Shown in pieces: positions 52,606 through 61,765 of a DNA stretch of 64,000 bases. The position numbers and the translations under genes were made by a program. Each line of letters begins with the position of its first letter. Positions within the stretch are counted from its first letter, which is position 1. Under the pieces are notes generated by a model that saw only the letters and a program-made list of their open reading frames with translations, had not been told where the DNA came from and made no database searches. The stretch is from the NCBI RefSeq assembly GCF_006443095.1, contig NZ_VFWZ01000001.1:248001-312000 (forward strand), read 5' to 3'. The DNA comes from Aquimarina algicola. GTDB taxonomy: Bacteria > Bacteroidota > Bacteroidia > Flavobacteriales > Flavobacteriaceae.

Positions 52606-54855
52606 ATGGATAATATCAAAAAATGTTTAGAGTTCGGGATTAAAAAGACAGATAACGTGGAAAAAGAATTTACTTACAAAAAGAACCTACTTCACCTAAA
52701 AACCATTAGTTTATTTTTGATTTTCTTTTGGGCTGCTGATTATTCTTATGGTCAAGTAGAAGTACCTCTTGAAAAAAGAAAAGAACTAACACTGAAAGGA
52801 GACTTTAAGTTTGTTTCTAATACCATTTTAGGAAAAGTTAGTAATGATGATGGTTCGGGTGTATTTGATCCTAACAAAAGTTATAATGATGGAGGATTGA
52901 ACAACCAATTCAAAATGGGTTTCATTGATATAGATAATGATCCATCTACCTTTAATTCTAGTAGTGCTGATCTAATTATTGATTCTAATTGTAATTCTAT
53001 CAAACATGTTGGATTGTATTGGACAGCTGCTTACGCTGATGAAGATCGTAAACACGATATAACTTCTATAAAAATTAAATATCCCGGTCAAAAGTCCTAT
53101 TCTAATATCACAGGAGCTCAGGTAATTCATGATTATTATAATGATGAGAAATCTTTATTTCATCAATACTCATGTTATAAGGATATTACACAAGAAGTAT
53201 TAAATCTGGATAATCCACTTGGTACTTATACTGTTGCGAACATCCCTGCAACTACAACAGAAGTAAATGATGATGCTACTTTAGGAAATGGCCTTGCCGG
53301 AGGATGGACAATGGTAGTTATTTACCAAGATGACAAAAAACCTCGTAAACGATTCTATGTTTATGATGGTTTTGTAAATATTGATTCTAAAGCCAAACCT
53401 GTTGCTTTTTCTTTTGATAACTTTCAGACTATACCCAACGGAGCTGTACATGGCAAAATAGGTGTTATTGCTTATGAGGGTGACAAAGGTATTAGAGGAG
53501 ATCGTTTTCAAGTAATGTCAAATGAAACGAATCGATATAAAAGTCTTGCTGATGGAACAAACCCCATGAATAATTTCTTTAATGCTAACATTACAGAAAA
53601 TGGAAAAAATGTTAGAACCCGAGTTCCTGCAAGTCAAAACACATTGGGGTATGATGCAGATTTATTTGATATCAAAAATATAAGAAACAGTATTATCGGC
53701 AACAACCAAACTGAAGCAAAATTCAGACTTCTTACCGATAATGATGGATACTCTGTAATGGCTGTAGCATTTAGCGTAGAGATATATGAACCTGCTATTC
53801 ATATTCTTAAGCGATCAAAACATACGGCTAATAATAATTATATCCGTCCGGAAGATATTATATCTCCAAAACAAGAGATTACTTACAAACTTACTGTTTA
53901 TAATGATGGTAATGATGATGCAAAGAATACGGTTATCAAGGATATATTACCTAAAAATGTAACGTTTGTAAAAGAATCATTGGTATTACCAACGAAAAAA
54001 ATTAAGACAAAATTCGACAAAGAATCAAGAACCTTAAGTTTCTATGTACCTAACAAAATGGTGAAAACAGACAGTGAACCTTTTGAAATTACATATAATG
54101 TAATGGTTGATACAGGTTGCGAGTCTATTACATCTATTGATGATATACTGATTGTAGATCAGCCTGTCACTGCTGAATTTAATGGCACATTGAATGAAAC
54201 TGTAAAATATTCTGAAGGATATAATCACATTAATTCTTGTAATGTTCCTGATTACTATCAATTCAAGCTTGCTATTGATATTAGTGAATTAAATTGTCCT
54301 AATGCTAGTAGATTTGCTTTTCTTCCAAAGCAATTATCAAATAGACGTTTGGCTACTTTAAATCCAAATGAAAGAGATCAATCAAACAAAGAGAATAACA
54401 CTCACAGTGGAGGAGTTACTCCAGAAGATATTGTTCCTAATAAGCCCTCTCCTACTTCGATAACCAAATCAGAGGTTAAACTTAGTAGAACGATTAATGA
54501 CTTAATTAATCTTAATGAGATTTATTTTGATTTTGATAAGTGGGATATTACTAATAAAGCAGAATTAGAATTGAATAGGGTTGTAAAAATTATGAATGAA
54601 GACTATCCTGATATGATCATCAAAATTGAAACGCATTCAGATAGTAGAGGTGGTGATAATTATAACCTTGATTTATCGCAAAAAAGAGCAGAATCAATTT
54701 ACAACTATTTGATAAGTAAAAACATTTCTAAAAATAGAATTTTATCGTATGAAGGTTTTGGAGAAAGCAGACCTGTAAATGATTGTAAAGATGGTATCGA
54801 TTGTTCTGAAGAACAATATAAAAAGAATAGAAGATCTAGCTTTGTAATTATGTAA
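52606..54855 (+). CDS. OmpA-family surface protein with DUF11-like repeat
   Basis: 749 residues. A hydrophobic signal (about 33-49, TISLFLIFFWAADYSYGQ) is preceded by a 32-residue charged leader, which is unusual; no internal start codon would remove it. The central part (about 50-390) is a large beta-rich domain, then a DUF11-type adhesin repeat (about 410-500: ITYKLTVYNDGNDDAKNTVIKDILPKNV region). The C-terminal 110 residues are OmpA-like (YFDFDKWDITNKAELE, IKIETHSDSRGGDNYN, LSQKRAESI, KKNRRSSFVIM) and bind peptidoglycan. It is likely anchored to the wall and exposed outside. A terminator follows. Confidence 0.85.
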   Translation: MDNIKKCLEFGIKKTDNVEKEFTYKKNLLHLKTISLFLIFFWAADYSYGQVEVPLEKRKELTLKGDFKFVSNTILGKVSNDDGSGVFDPNKSYNDGGLNNQFKMGFIDIDNDPSTFNSSSADLIIDSNCNSIKHVGLYWTAAYADEDRKHDITSIKIKYPGQKSYSNITGAQVIHDYYNDEKSLFHQYSCYKDITQEVLNLDNPLGTYTVANIPATTTEVNDDATLGNGLAGGWTMVVIYQDDKKPRKRFYVYDGFVNIDSKAKPVAFSFDNFQTIPNGAVHGKIGVIAYEGDKGIRGDRFQVMSNETNRYKSLADGTNPMNNFFNANITENGKNVRTRVPASQNTLGYDADLFDIKNIRNSIIGNNQTEAKFRLLTDNDGYSVMAVAFSVEIYEPAIHILKRSKHTANNNYIRPEDIISPKQEITYKLTVYNDGNDDAKNTVIKDILPKNVTFVKESLVLPTKKIKTKFDKESRTLSFYVPNKMVKTDSEPFEITYNVMVDTGCESITSIDDILIVDQPVTAEFNGTLNETVKYSEGYNHINSCNVPDYYQFKLAIDISELNCPNASRFAFLPKQLSNRRLATLNPNERDQSNKENNTHSGGVTPEDIVPNKPSPTSITKSEVKLSRTINDLINLNEIYFDFDKWDITNKAELELNRVVKIMNEDYPDMIIKIETHSDSRGGDNYNLDLSQKRAESIYNYLISKNISKNRILSYEGFGESRPVNDCKDGIDCSEEQYKKNRRSSFVIM

Positions 54856-54875
54856 GATACTGTTTTCTAATTAAA

Positions 54876-54910
54876 AGATATAGTGATAACCTTATAAAGT
54901 AATTTATAAG
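54876..54910 (+). terminator. Rho-independent terminator
   Basis: ATAACCTTATAAA pairs with TTTATAAGGTTAT around a 4-base loop and is followed by a T run, 20 bp after the OmpA-family stop. Confidence 0.85.
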
Positions 54911-54922
54911 GTTATTTTTTGA

Positions 54923-55567
54923 TTAAGGAGCAAGTCTGTCTATTTTCCAGGTAGTATCTTTTTGGGTATATCTAATTCTATCATGAAGTCTGTTTGCCCT
55001 ACCTTGCCAGAACTCAAACTCAACAGGAATTACATTATATCCTCCCCATGAATCCGGTTTAGGAATGTCCTGGTTTTTGTATTTTTCTTCTAAAAATGAT
55101 AATTTTTCTTCTAAAGTATCTCTAGAATCAATTATTTCGCTTTGAGAAGAAGCAAATGCTCCTAGTTGACTGCCTCTTGGCCTTGATCTAAAATATAGCA
55201 AACTCTTTTCTTCTTCTATTTTTATTGCAGTACCCTTTATAATTACTTGTCTTTCTAGATTAGGCCAGAAAAAAGAAAGACAGATCTTATTATCGGCAGA
55301 TATTGCTTTACCTTTTTCAGAGTTATAATTTGAATAAAATATAAAACCATTTTCATCAAAATGCTTTAACAAGACAATTCTGGCTTTAGGAAAACCATCT
55401 ATTCCTTTGGTTGTTATTGTCATTGCATTAGTCTCTTCTACTCCACCATATTTTTCTACTTCTTCAAACCATTCAGAAAAAAGTTGAAAAGGCGAATCAG
55501 AGATGTCATCCTCATGTAACACTCCTTTTTCATATGATTTTCTATATCCGGTAAGATCTCTATTCAT
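54923..55567 (-). CDS. pdxH: Pyridoxamine 5'-phosphate oxidase
   Basis: 214 residues. FMN-binding split barrel with ARIVLLKHFDENGFIFYSNY, SADNKICLSFFWPNLERQV, the RPRGSQLGAFASSQSE segment and the C-terminal VIPVEFEFWQGRANRLHDRIRYT. It makes pyridoxal 5'-phosphate from the pyridoxine or pyridoxamine phosphates. It stands alone. Confidence 0.95.
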   Translation of the reverse strand: MNRDLTGYRKSYEKGVLHEDDISDSPFQLFSEWFEEVEKYGGVEETNAMTITTKGIDGFPKARIVLLKHFDENGFIFYSNYNSEKGKAISADNKICLSFFWPNLERQVIIKGTAIKIEEEKSLLYFRSRPRGSQLGAFASSQSEIIDSRDTLEEKLSFLEEKYKNQDIPKPDSWGGYNVIPVEFEFWQGRANRLHDRIRYTQKDTTWKIDRLAP

Positions 55568-55648
55568 AATGCTTTATCTAAGATTTTTGGATATAAAGTT
55601 AAGCTATTTTATTGGTCTATTACTACAATTTTCTCTGTACTTTATACA

Positions 55649-55674
55649 CAAAAAAAATTACCTTTAATTAAAAA
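55649..55674 (-). terminator. Terminator after the small OMP gene
   Basis: AATTACCTTT and AAAGGTAATT pair around a short AT loop, with eight A just left on the + strand that read as a T run on the - strand, 50 bp after the stop of the gene at 55724. Confidence 0.75.
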
Positions 55675-55723
55675 GGTAATTCTCAGTTTTATAAACTTAT
55701 TAACCTAAAATATTTACATAAAT

Positions 55724-56248
55724 TTAATAAAACTTATATCCTACTCCTAACTGAAATGTTCCCATATTTGTATCCAAATCATCTTTACCAAGATTTGCGA
55801 TTCCAGCATTATATCTGGCATTAAATACCAATCCAATATCTTCTACTTCATATCCCATACCAAATGATAACCCAAAATCAAAAGATTTTGTATTATCTTC
55901 AACGGTATCTTCTGCAGAAACCCTAATACCAAATTGTGGTCCTGCTTCCAAACTTAAGCCTTCGACAGGATAATATTTTCCTATTCCTAATATTCTTATA
56001 AAATTAGCTTCTGTATCTTCTGAACCTTCGGTAGAGTATAATACCTCCGGTTGAATATGAAATTGCTCATTTGATAGCGTTATATCAGCAAAACCTCCTA
56101 TAAAAAGACCTGTTCTACCATCGAGGTCAACATCTTTTCCAAATTTTGAAAAGTTAACCCCTGCTTTTACCCCAAAAACTGCTTCTTGCCCATAGCATAT
56201 TGTCCCCATGCTAACTGCAAATAAAAAAATTATTGCATTAAATTTCAT
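55724..56248 (-). CDS. Small outer membrane beta-barrel protein
   Basis: 174 residues from the ATG at 56248, chosen because it gives a clean signal peptide (MKFNAIIFLFAVSMGTICYG); an ATG 54 bp upstream adds an unrelated leader. The barrel strands FGVKAGVNFSKFG, GLFIGGFADITLSNEQFHIQ, PEVLYSTEGSE and FQLGVGYKFY match the protein at 48133. A 33-bp repeat lies about 100 bp upstream of this start; an identical copy precedes the PQQ lipoprotein gene at 58634, so the two may be coregulated. Confidence 0.8.
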   Translation of the reverse strand: MKFNAIIFLFAVSMGTICYGQEAVFGVKAGVNFSKFGKDVDLDGRTGLFIGGFADITLSNEQFHIQPEVLYSTEGSEDTEANFIRILGIGKYYPVEGLSLEAGPQFGIRVSAEDTVEDNTKSFDFGLSFGMGYEVEDIGLVFNARYNAGIANLGKDDLDTNMGTFQLGVGYKFY

Positions 56249-56345
56249 TTGTAATGATTTTGTGTGAATTAAAAAATTATTAATGTTATTATAACAACTC
56301 AATAAAAGTATCGAAAATGGTATCGTATTGAAATACTCAATACTT

Positions 56346-56378
56346 TGTATTTTTTTCTACTGGTTTTCAGGTATATTA
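56346..56378 (-). repeat. 33-bp inverted repeat, left copy
   Basis: Perfect reverse complement of 58525-58557. Read toward the OMP gene (- strand) it begins TAATATACCTGAAAACCAGT and ends in an A-rich run. It lies about 100 bp upstream of the OMP start. Inside is a small CTG/CAG inverted pair. Confidence 0.95.
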
Positions 56379-56452
56379 CCAGGAATAAGTGTTTTATGAT
56401 ATATGAAGATATATATCTTTATTTAGCGTATTAGAAAGAGAACATACTTACT

Positions 56453-58459
56453 TTATATCTCTAGTTGAATTGTTATTGTTGTTCCTTCTTTTGTACTGGA
56501 TTGTATATCAAAAATGCCTTGCAAGTATTTAACTCTTGTTTTGAGATTAGCAAGTCCCATCCCTTTGTTATTTTCAGAAGCATTATAATCAAAACCAATA
56601 CCGTTGTCTTCAACTATAATATCTATTTTTTCTTGCTCGTGTATGTATTGTACCAAAACTTCTGATGCTTTTGCATGTTTTACTGCATTATTGATAAGCT
56701 CTTGGATAATACGATATACAGTTACTTGCTCATTGAGTGTGATCTTCTTTTCTTCTTCGTAAAATTGTAATGTTACATTACAGCCATTACTATTCATATT
56801 ACTACAATAGTCTTGTAAAGCTGTTTTCAACCCATATTTAGTTAATGTTTCCGGCATTAAATTTCTTGCAATCTCTCTTAATTCTGATAGCGAATCTTTA
56901 ATATCATTTTGTATAATGATTAAATCTTGCCTGGGATGATAGCTTAATGTATCAGTATCATTATAAAGTTTAGATATTTTAAGGCTTATTGCCGACCATC
57001 TTCCTCCCAGACCATCATGTAAATCTATTGCAAGTCGTTTTCGTTCCTTTTCTTGCCCTTCTATTATTGCAGAAAAAATTTTTGCTTGCTGTTCATGTTT
57101 TAAGACTCCTATTTCTTCTATATGCTTTCTTTCCTTTAGGCGCCCTTCTCTTAGTTTGTTTCTATAAATCATAAAACCTAAAGAGAGTAAAAACAAAAGT
57201 GTGATCACAATAATCATCAATAAATATCCTTGGGATTTCTTTTTTTCTAAAGTCAAATCTGCAATATTCATTTCATTGGTCAATCTTAGAATTTCTTTTT
57301 CTTTTTTCTCACTCTCATATTGCGACTCTATTTGTTGTATTTTGGAAGCTATCTGCTCTGCCCCTAGACTATCTTCTAATTTTACATAATTATATAGATG
57401 ATTGTATGCAGCGTCGTGATTTCCTGCACCTGCTTCAAATTTTGCCAATCTATAATATGCTTTTGCACGATCAATATCATTTTGAGATTGCAATGCCAAT
57501 TCAAGGAAATCATTAATGTATTTTTTACTCATTTTATAATTTCCCAATTTATCGTATGTGTCAGCATATTTTAAGAATAAACCAGAGTACCCTCCTCTCA
57601 TTTTATTCATCTTTAATAATGTATAGGATAAATCATACATTTGGATTGCTTCATTGTATTTTCCTACACTACTTAGATAAAGCCCTCGAGAAGAGTAATA
57701 CTGATGCCAACTAATCGAATTCGGAATCTTATCAAGGTATCTTTTAGCTAAATCAAGTGTTTTTTTCATAGAAGCAAGAGAATCCATCTCATACAAACAA
57801 GTAGCAAAATTCAGTCGATCAAATATGAAATCTTCCGGCCGATTAAGTTTTTGATACTGTTCACCACTTTTTGTAAAACACTCATACGCTTTATCAAATT
57901 GAGCAAAATTAAGATGTTTGATTCCTAAATTGGTATTTGCGATAGCTAAAAACAAGGTGTCTTTGATACGTCTTGCAATTGGTACTGTTTTGTTAATGTA
58001 TTCTATTTCTTTAGTAACATTTCCTTGATATCCATATGCAACTCCAAGATTAAAGTTAACCTTTGCCCATAGTTGCAAGTTTTTTCTTGAAGAGTCTCTA
58101 GCTATTAATGATTCAGAATATTCTTGCGCTATCAAGTAATTTTTCTTCGCGTTCTCAAGATCAAAATAATCTAAATAACCTCCTGCGAGAACGTGATATG
58201 AATATGTAATTCCATATGGGTAGTTATTTTTTTTACTTAAAGAAAGAGCTTTAAACCCATTTTCAAAAACCTTAATAGAATCAATTCCTCCATAAGCTCT
58301 GGTTAATTTGCACATCAGTTGAATTCTGGAAGTATCTGTTTTTGCTACTTTCAATTTTGCTTCTAAACTATCAATTTGTTGTTCTAATCCATTTTGAGAA
58401 AAACCAACACAAATTGTTGTCAAATACACGAATAGACAGGTTATAATCCTCATGATCAA
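56453..58459 (-). CDS. TPR-containing sensor histidine kinase (HisKA_3/NarL-type)
   Basis: 668 residues. Signal peptide (to about 22, VGFSQ), a periplasmic helical TPR region (about 50-370), a coiled coil (375-405), one membrane helix (411-431), then the HisKA_3 dimerisation domain with phosphoacceptor His481 in LAIDLHDGLGGRWSA and an HATPase domain (INNAVKHAKASEV, IDIIVEDNGIGFDY, GMGLANLKTRVKYL). It should sense an envelope signal and phosphorylate a LuxR-type response regulator. No response regulator gene is adjacent on either side, so it is an orphan. It sits exactly between two copies of a perfect 33-bp repeat. Confidence 0.9.
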   Translation of the reverse strand: MIMRIITCLFVYLTTICVGFSQNGLEQQIDSLEAKLKVAKTDTSRIQLMCKLTRAYGGIDSIKVFENGFKALSLSKKNNYPYGITYSYHVLAGGYLDYFDLENAKKNYLIAQEYSESLIARDSSRKNLQLWAKVNFNLGVAYGYQGNVTKEIEYINKTVPIARRIKDTLFLAIANTNLGIKHLNFAQFDKAYECFTKSGEQYQKLNRPEDFIFDRLNFATCLYEMDSLASMKKTLDLAKRYLDKIPNSISWHQYYSSRGLYLSSVGKYNEAIQMYDLSYTLLKMNKMRGGYSGLFLKYADTYDKLGNYKMSKKYINDFLELALQSQNDIDRAKAYYRLAKFEAGAGNHDAAYNHLYNYVKLEDSLGAEQIASKIQQIESQYESEKKEKEILRLTNEMNIADLTLEKKKSQGYLLMIIVITLLFLLSLGFMIYRNKLREGRLKERKHIEEIGVLKHEQQAKIFSAIIEGQEKERKRLAIDLHDGLGGRWSAISLKISKLYNDTDTLSYHPRQDLIIIQNDIKDSLSELREIARNLMPETLTKYGLKTALQDYCSNMNSNGCNVTLQFYEEEKKITLNEQVTVYRIIQELINNAVKHAKASEVLVQYIHEQEKIDIIVEDNGIGFDYNASENNKGMGLANLKTRVKYLQGIFDIQSSTKEGTTITIQLEI

Positions 58460-58524
58460 TACATATTTTCATTATGCTTTAACAAGATATTAATTAAGAT
58501 AAAAACATCATACAATCAAATCAT

Positions 58525-58557
58525 TAATATACCTGAAAACCAGTAGAAAAAAATACA
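58525..58557 (+). repeat. 33-bp inverted repeat, right copy
   Basis: Perfect reverse complement of 56346-56378, in the 174 bp between the histidine kinase start and the PQQ lipoprotein start, 77 bp before the latter. Immediately to the right TACTGGT repeats the inverse of the ACCAGTA inside the repeat, giving a local dyad. Confidence 0.95.
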
Positions 58558-58633
58558 TTTTTACTGGTATTTTATAAAATTGTTCTAGTAATTAACTTTA
58601 AAACAGCCGGATCATTAAATACGCTCATATATC

Positions 58634-59902
58634 ATGAAAAAATTTTCAATCTCCTTTTTGATTTTTAGTTTTTTATCAATTTTGGTTTCTTGCTCATCAG
58701 ATGAAGGTACCGATAATCCCTTAGAAACAGGAAATGGTGGTACTATTGTTTCAGGAAACCCTGAACTAAATACATTTGTTGTTAGCTCTGATTATGAGAA
58801 ATTACTAACATTAGATGCTAGTACAGGTGAACTGACTACTGTATATGAATTTGGTAAATTTAACTATGTACATAATTTACCGCATTATGAAAATGATCAT
58901 TTATATTTTACAACAGAAGATAATTCTATTAATGCCATTCAGCTAAGCAGCAAACAATTGCTCTGGAATACTCCTTTTGGAGAATATGATATTGAAATTT
59001 TTGAGAAGTCGATTACTGCCTGTGAGGATGGAATCTGCTATGCTGCCGGACATAATGGTGTATTTATAGCGGTAGATCAAGCCACAGGCCTAGAAATTTG
59101 GAGATATTCGCTAAATGAAGATGGAAGTTTTGATGGGCGAACTTCAGCAGATTCTAAACCTATAATTAAAGGAGATAAAATTTATATTGTGGCCGAAGGT
59201 TCAAGCATAAGAGAGATTCCTGCTTCTATACATGTCGTTGATAAAAATTCAGGAATAGGATTAACTAAAGTAAACCTTCTTTATCCTGATACAAGTAGTA
59301 TTACTTTTGCCGGCAATATCCTTTTGATAGCTAATAAAAATCTCTATGCCGTCAATCCTGATACCTTTGAGAACATATGGTCTTTTGAAGCTGAAGGAAT
59401 GGGACACCCTGTTGTTTCAGGAAACAGTATAATTGTCCATACCTTACCAAAAGATACGAATATAGAATCTGTATTACACAGTATAGATTTGACTACAGGC
59501 AATATCATATGGTCAATTGATACCGGATTTGATACTTTATATTCACCTGTTATTGAAGGTGATGTAGTTTTTGGAATTTATGAAGAAGGTGGAAATGTAG
59601 CATTTTCGAGAAATGGGAGACCTTTTGCTGTTGATTTAGCTACGGGTAATCAATTGTGGTTTAGAGATGATGTATCAATAAGATCTTCTCCTACTTATGC
59701 AAATGGGATGCTTTATTTCTTTGGACATGATATTAACGGACCAAGTGAATCTACTGATGAAAACTCAGGGTTGATCTGTATGGATGCCAATAATGGCAAG
59801 GTTGTTTGGGTTAGCAGTACCTTAGCACCTTTCAAATCTATAACACCTGTCGTCGTTGCAGAAAATGGAGTATTTGGACCGTCTTACTATACAGATCAGT
59901 AG
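58634..59902 (+). CDS. PQQ-type beta-propeller lipoprotein
   Basis: 422 residues. Lipoprotein signal ending in ILVSCSSDEG (Cys20). The mature part has about seven blade repeats of the PQQ/WD-type (LLTLDASTGELTTVYEFG, FIAVDQATGLEIWRYSL, LYAVNPDTFENIWSFEAEG, LHSIDLTTGNIIWSIDTG, PFAVDLATGNQLWFRDD, ICMDANNGKVVWVSS). Such propellers bind partner proteins (as BamB does) rather than PQQ. It shares the 33-bp upstream element with the small OMP at 55724 and is divergent from the histidine kinase. Confidence 0.85.
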   Translation: MKKFSISFLIFSFLSILVSCSSDEGTDNPLETGNGGTIVSGNPELNTFVVSSDYEKLLTLDASTGELTTVYEFGKFNYVHNLPHYENDHLYFTTEDNSINAIQLSSKQLLWNTPFGEYDIEIFEKSITACEDGICYAAGHNGVFIAVDQATGLEIWRYSLNEDGSFDGRTSADSKPIIKGDKIYIVAEGSSIREIPASIHVVDKNSGIGLTKVNLLYPDTSSITFAGNILLIANKNLYAVNPDTFENIWSFEAEGMGHPVVSGNSIIVHTLPKDTNIESVLHSIDLTTGNIIWSIDTGFDTLYSPVIEGDVVFGIYEEGGNVAFSRNGRPFAVDLATGNQLWFRDDVSIRSSPTYANGMLYFFGHDINGPSESTDENSGLICMDANNGKVVWVSSTLAPFKSITPVVVAENGVFGPSYYTDQ

Positions 59903-59934
59903 TACGGTAAAGTTATTCTTAATAAGCTTTTTAT

Positions 59935-60840
59935 TTAGAATTCAAATACCTTACCATCATCGGCAATTTCTACTTGATCAAAAACCGTTTTGGCTTCTTC
60001 TTTGAATAATTCAATATTTTCATAACGAGTAGAATAATGACCTAAAACCAGGGTTCCTACATTTGCTTTTTTAGCTATTGTAGCAGCTTCTATAGCAGAG
60101 CTATGACCTGTTTTGGCACATAGATGTTTATGGCTTTCTAAAAAAGTTGATTCGTGATATAAAACTGTTGCATTTTTAATTATTGGTACTTTGGCTTCAT
60201 CATACTTGGTATCACTACAAAATGCATAACTTTTTGTTGGCTTTGGCGCTGTTGTAAGCTCTTCATTACTAATAATAGTACCATTATCCAAAGTAATATC
60301 TTTTCCCTTTTTGATAGAACGATAATAAGCTTTATCAATATTATATTGCTCTACTTTATTTATTAATAGATTTCTATCGCCTTGTTTTTCTTCAAAAAGA
60401 AAACCATTGCAATATACTCTATGTTGTAATGGTATTGTTGTAACAGTTACTTTTTCGTCCTCAAATATCACTTCGGAGTCTTTACTTGTCAATTCATGAA
60501 AATGTAAAGGATAATCTGTCCAAGAATTAGAAAGCTTAAGTTGTAGTGTTATTGCTTCTTTTATGCCTTTGGGACCATAAATATGTAATGGAGTTTCTCT
60601 AGTTAATAGTCTAAAAGTAGATACTAGTCCAATAAGTCCAAAAAAGTGATCTCCGTGTAAATGAGATATAAAAATATGCTTAATCCTGGAAAATTTGACT
60701 TTATTTCGCCTTAATTGCACTTGAGTACCTTCTCCACAATCAATTAAAAAGATATGATTATTTATTTCTAAAACCTGAGATGTAGGGTTTGTAAATGTCC
60801 TGGGAGTTGCAGAATAGCAACCTAAAATTGTTATTTTCAA
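59935..60840 (-). CDS. rnz: Ribonuclease Z
   Basis: 301 residues. Metallo-beta-lactamase fold with HLHGDH at residues 60-65, the C-terminal SYAFCSDTKYDE, TVLYHESTFLESHKHLC and TLVLGHYSTRY motifs. It removes the 3' trailer of tRNA precursors. A thioredoxin-like gene lies 56 bp upstream. Confidence 0.93.
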   Translation of the reverse strand: MKITILGCYSATPRTFTNPTSQVLEINNHIFLIDCGEGTQVQLRRNKVKFSRIKHIFISHLHGDHFFGLIGLVSTFRLLTRETPLHIYGPKGIKEAITLQLKLSNSWTDYPLHFHELTSKDSEVIFEDEKVTVTTIPLQHRVYCNGFLFEEKQGDRNLLINKVEQYNIDKAYYRSIKKGKDITLDNGTIISNEELTTAPKPTKSYAFCSDTKYDEAKVPIIKNATVLYHESTFLESHKHLCAKTGHSSAIEAATIAKKANVGTLVLGHYSTRYENIELFKEEAKTVFDQVEIADDGKVFEF

Positions 60841-60896
60841 AATTGTTTTCCTCTTTTAAAAAATAAGATGTGATTATAATTAAATTAGTAATTGGT

Positions 60897-61364
60897 TTAT
60901 AGATCAAAAGAATCAAAAGAATCAAAAGAGGTCAATAGTGATATGTAACCATCTACATCCAAATCTCTTCTGTATCCTGTTGCTCCTAGAACCACACCTT
61001 TTTTATTAAGTATTAAGATCGCAGGAAAGACCATTCTTTTGTTATATTTAGCAGCAAGTCTTTCGTTTTTTTCCTTTTGTACTTTTGATATTCTATTTTT
61101 TTTACGTTTTGGAAAATCTGCTTTGAGCCAAACATATTTTTGATCAGCAAACGCATCAAATTTTTCACTAGAAAGAATATTTCTCTCAAGTTTAATACAA
61201 GGAGGACACCAATCAGATCCGGTAAAAAAAAGAACAATTTTTTGATCCTTTTTGTTTGCTAAAGCGATCGCTTCATCAAAATCATATTTCCAATCTTGAG
61301 CAAAACTTTTACTACTTATCAGAATAGTAAAACAAACTAATAATAATGGGGCTATTTTATTCAT
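60897..61364 (-). CDS. Secreted thioredoxin-like protein with repeat tail
   Basis: 155 residues. Signal peptide to about residue 22 (SSKSFAQ), then a thioredoxin fold with the active site CPPC at 53-56 (GSDWCPPCIKLER) and the cis-Pro strand MVFPAILILNKKG. It probably reduces or isomerises disulfides in the periplasm. The last residues are three SFD units plus Leu, produced by a 9-bp tandem repeat that runs up to the stop codon. Confidence 0.85.
   Translation of the reverse strand: MNKIAPLLLVCFTILISSKSFAQDWKYDFDEAIALANKKDQKIVLFFTGSDWCPPCIKLERNILSSEKFDAFADQKYVWLKADFPKRKKNRISKVQKEKNERLAAKYNKRMVFPAILILNKKGVVLGATGYRRDLDVDGYISLLTSFDSFDSFDL
60903..60929 (-). repeat. Three 9-bp tandem repeats at the end of the thioredoxin gene
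   Basis: Three exact copies of ATCAAAAGA (read on the + strand) encode Ser-Phe-Asp three times just before the final Leu and stop. Multiple of three, so slippage changes the tail length without a frameshift. Confidence 0.9.
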
Positions 61365-61425
61365 ATCATATCAGACGTAAAACACCTTTTCTGATTACAA
61401 AAATTATAAAAAAAAGTTAATTTTC

Positions 61426-61761
61426 TTAAGAATCCAGAAGGTCTCTTTCGATCTCTTCCATCTCTATCATATCATATGCCTCTTGTAATGTGGGTACAAT
61501 TGTAACTTCATCAGGCACTTCTTCAAATGATATTTTATCTGTTACGATCACAAAAGAATGTTTGTCTGATTTATGTTGTTTAGAAATTCTCAAAAACTCA
61601 TTAACATCGTCTTTTGTAATTTTGGCAAGTGAAAATAAATTGATGATGATATTATCTCCTTTGATATCGTCATATTTATCTTCTATTTTTTTTACAAATT
61701 CTGTTATGGTCGTTTTTTCTTGTGTAATGATAGTCGTAGACCCTTCTTTATTAAAAATCAT
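61426..61761 (-). CDS. Small conserved protein, STAS-like
   Basis: 111 residues, cytoplasmic. Alternating strands and helices (TIITQEKTTITEFVKKIE, DNIIINLFSLAKITKDDVNEFL, HSFVIVTDKISFEEVPDEVTIVPTL) resemble a short STAS-type fold. Relatives next to rnz are sometimes labelled ribonuclease Z by error; it has no metallo-beta-lactamase motif. It starts 4 bp after the pyrB stop. Function unknown. Confidence 0.75.
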   Translation of the reverse strand: MIFNKEGSTTIITQEKTTITEFVKKIEDKYDDIKGDNIIINLFSLAKITKDDVNEFLRISKQHKSDKHSFVIVTDKISFEEVPDEVTIVPTLQEAYDMIEMEEIERDLLDS

Positions 61762-61765
61762 GTGC

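Noticed and set aside
56346-58557. 33-bp inverted repeats as ends of an insertion sequence
   Set aside because: The enclosed gene is a complete histidine kinase, not a transposase, and I see no target-site duplication.
61426-61761. Second ribonuclease Z
   Set aside because: No HxHxDH motif or metallo-beta-lactamase fold; the label comes from neighbouring rnz genes.
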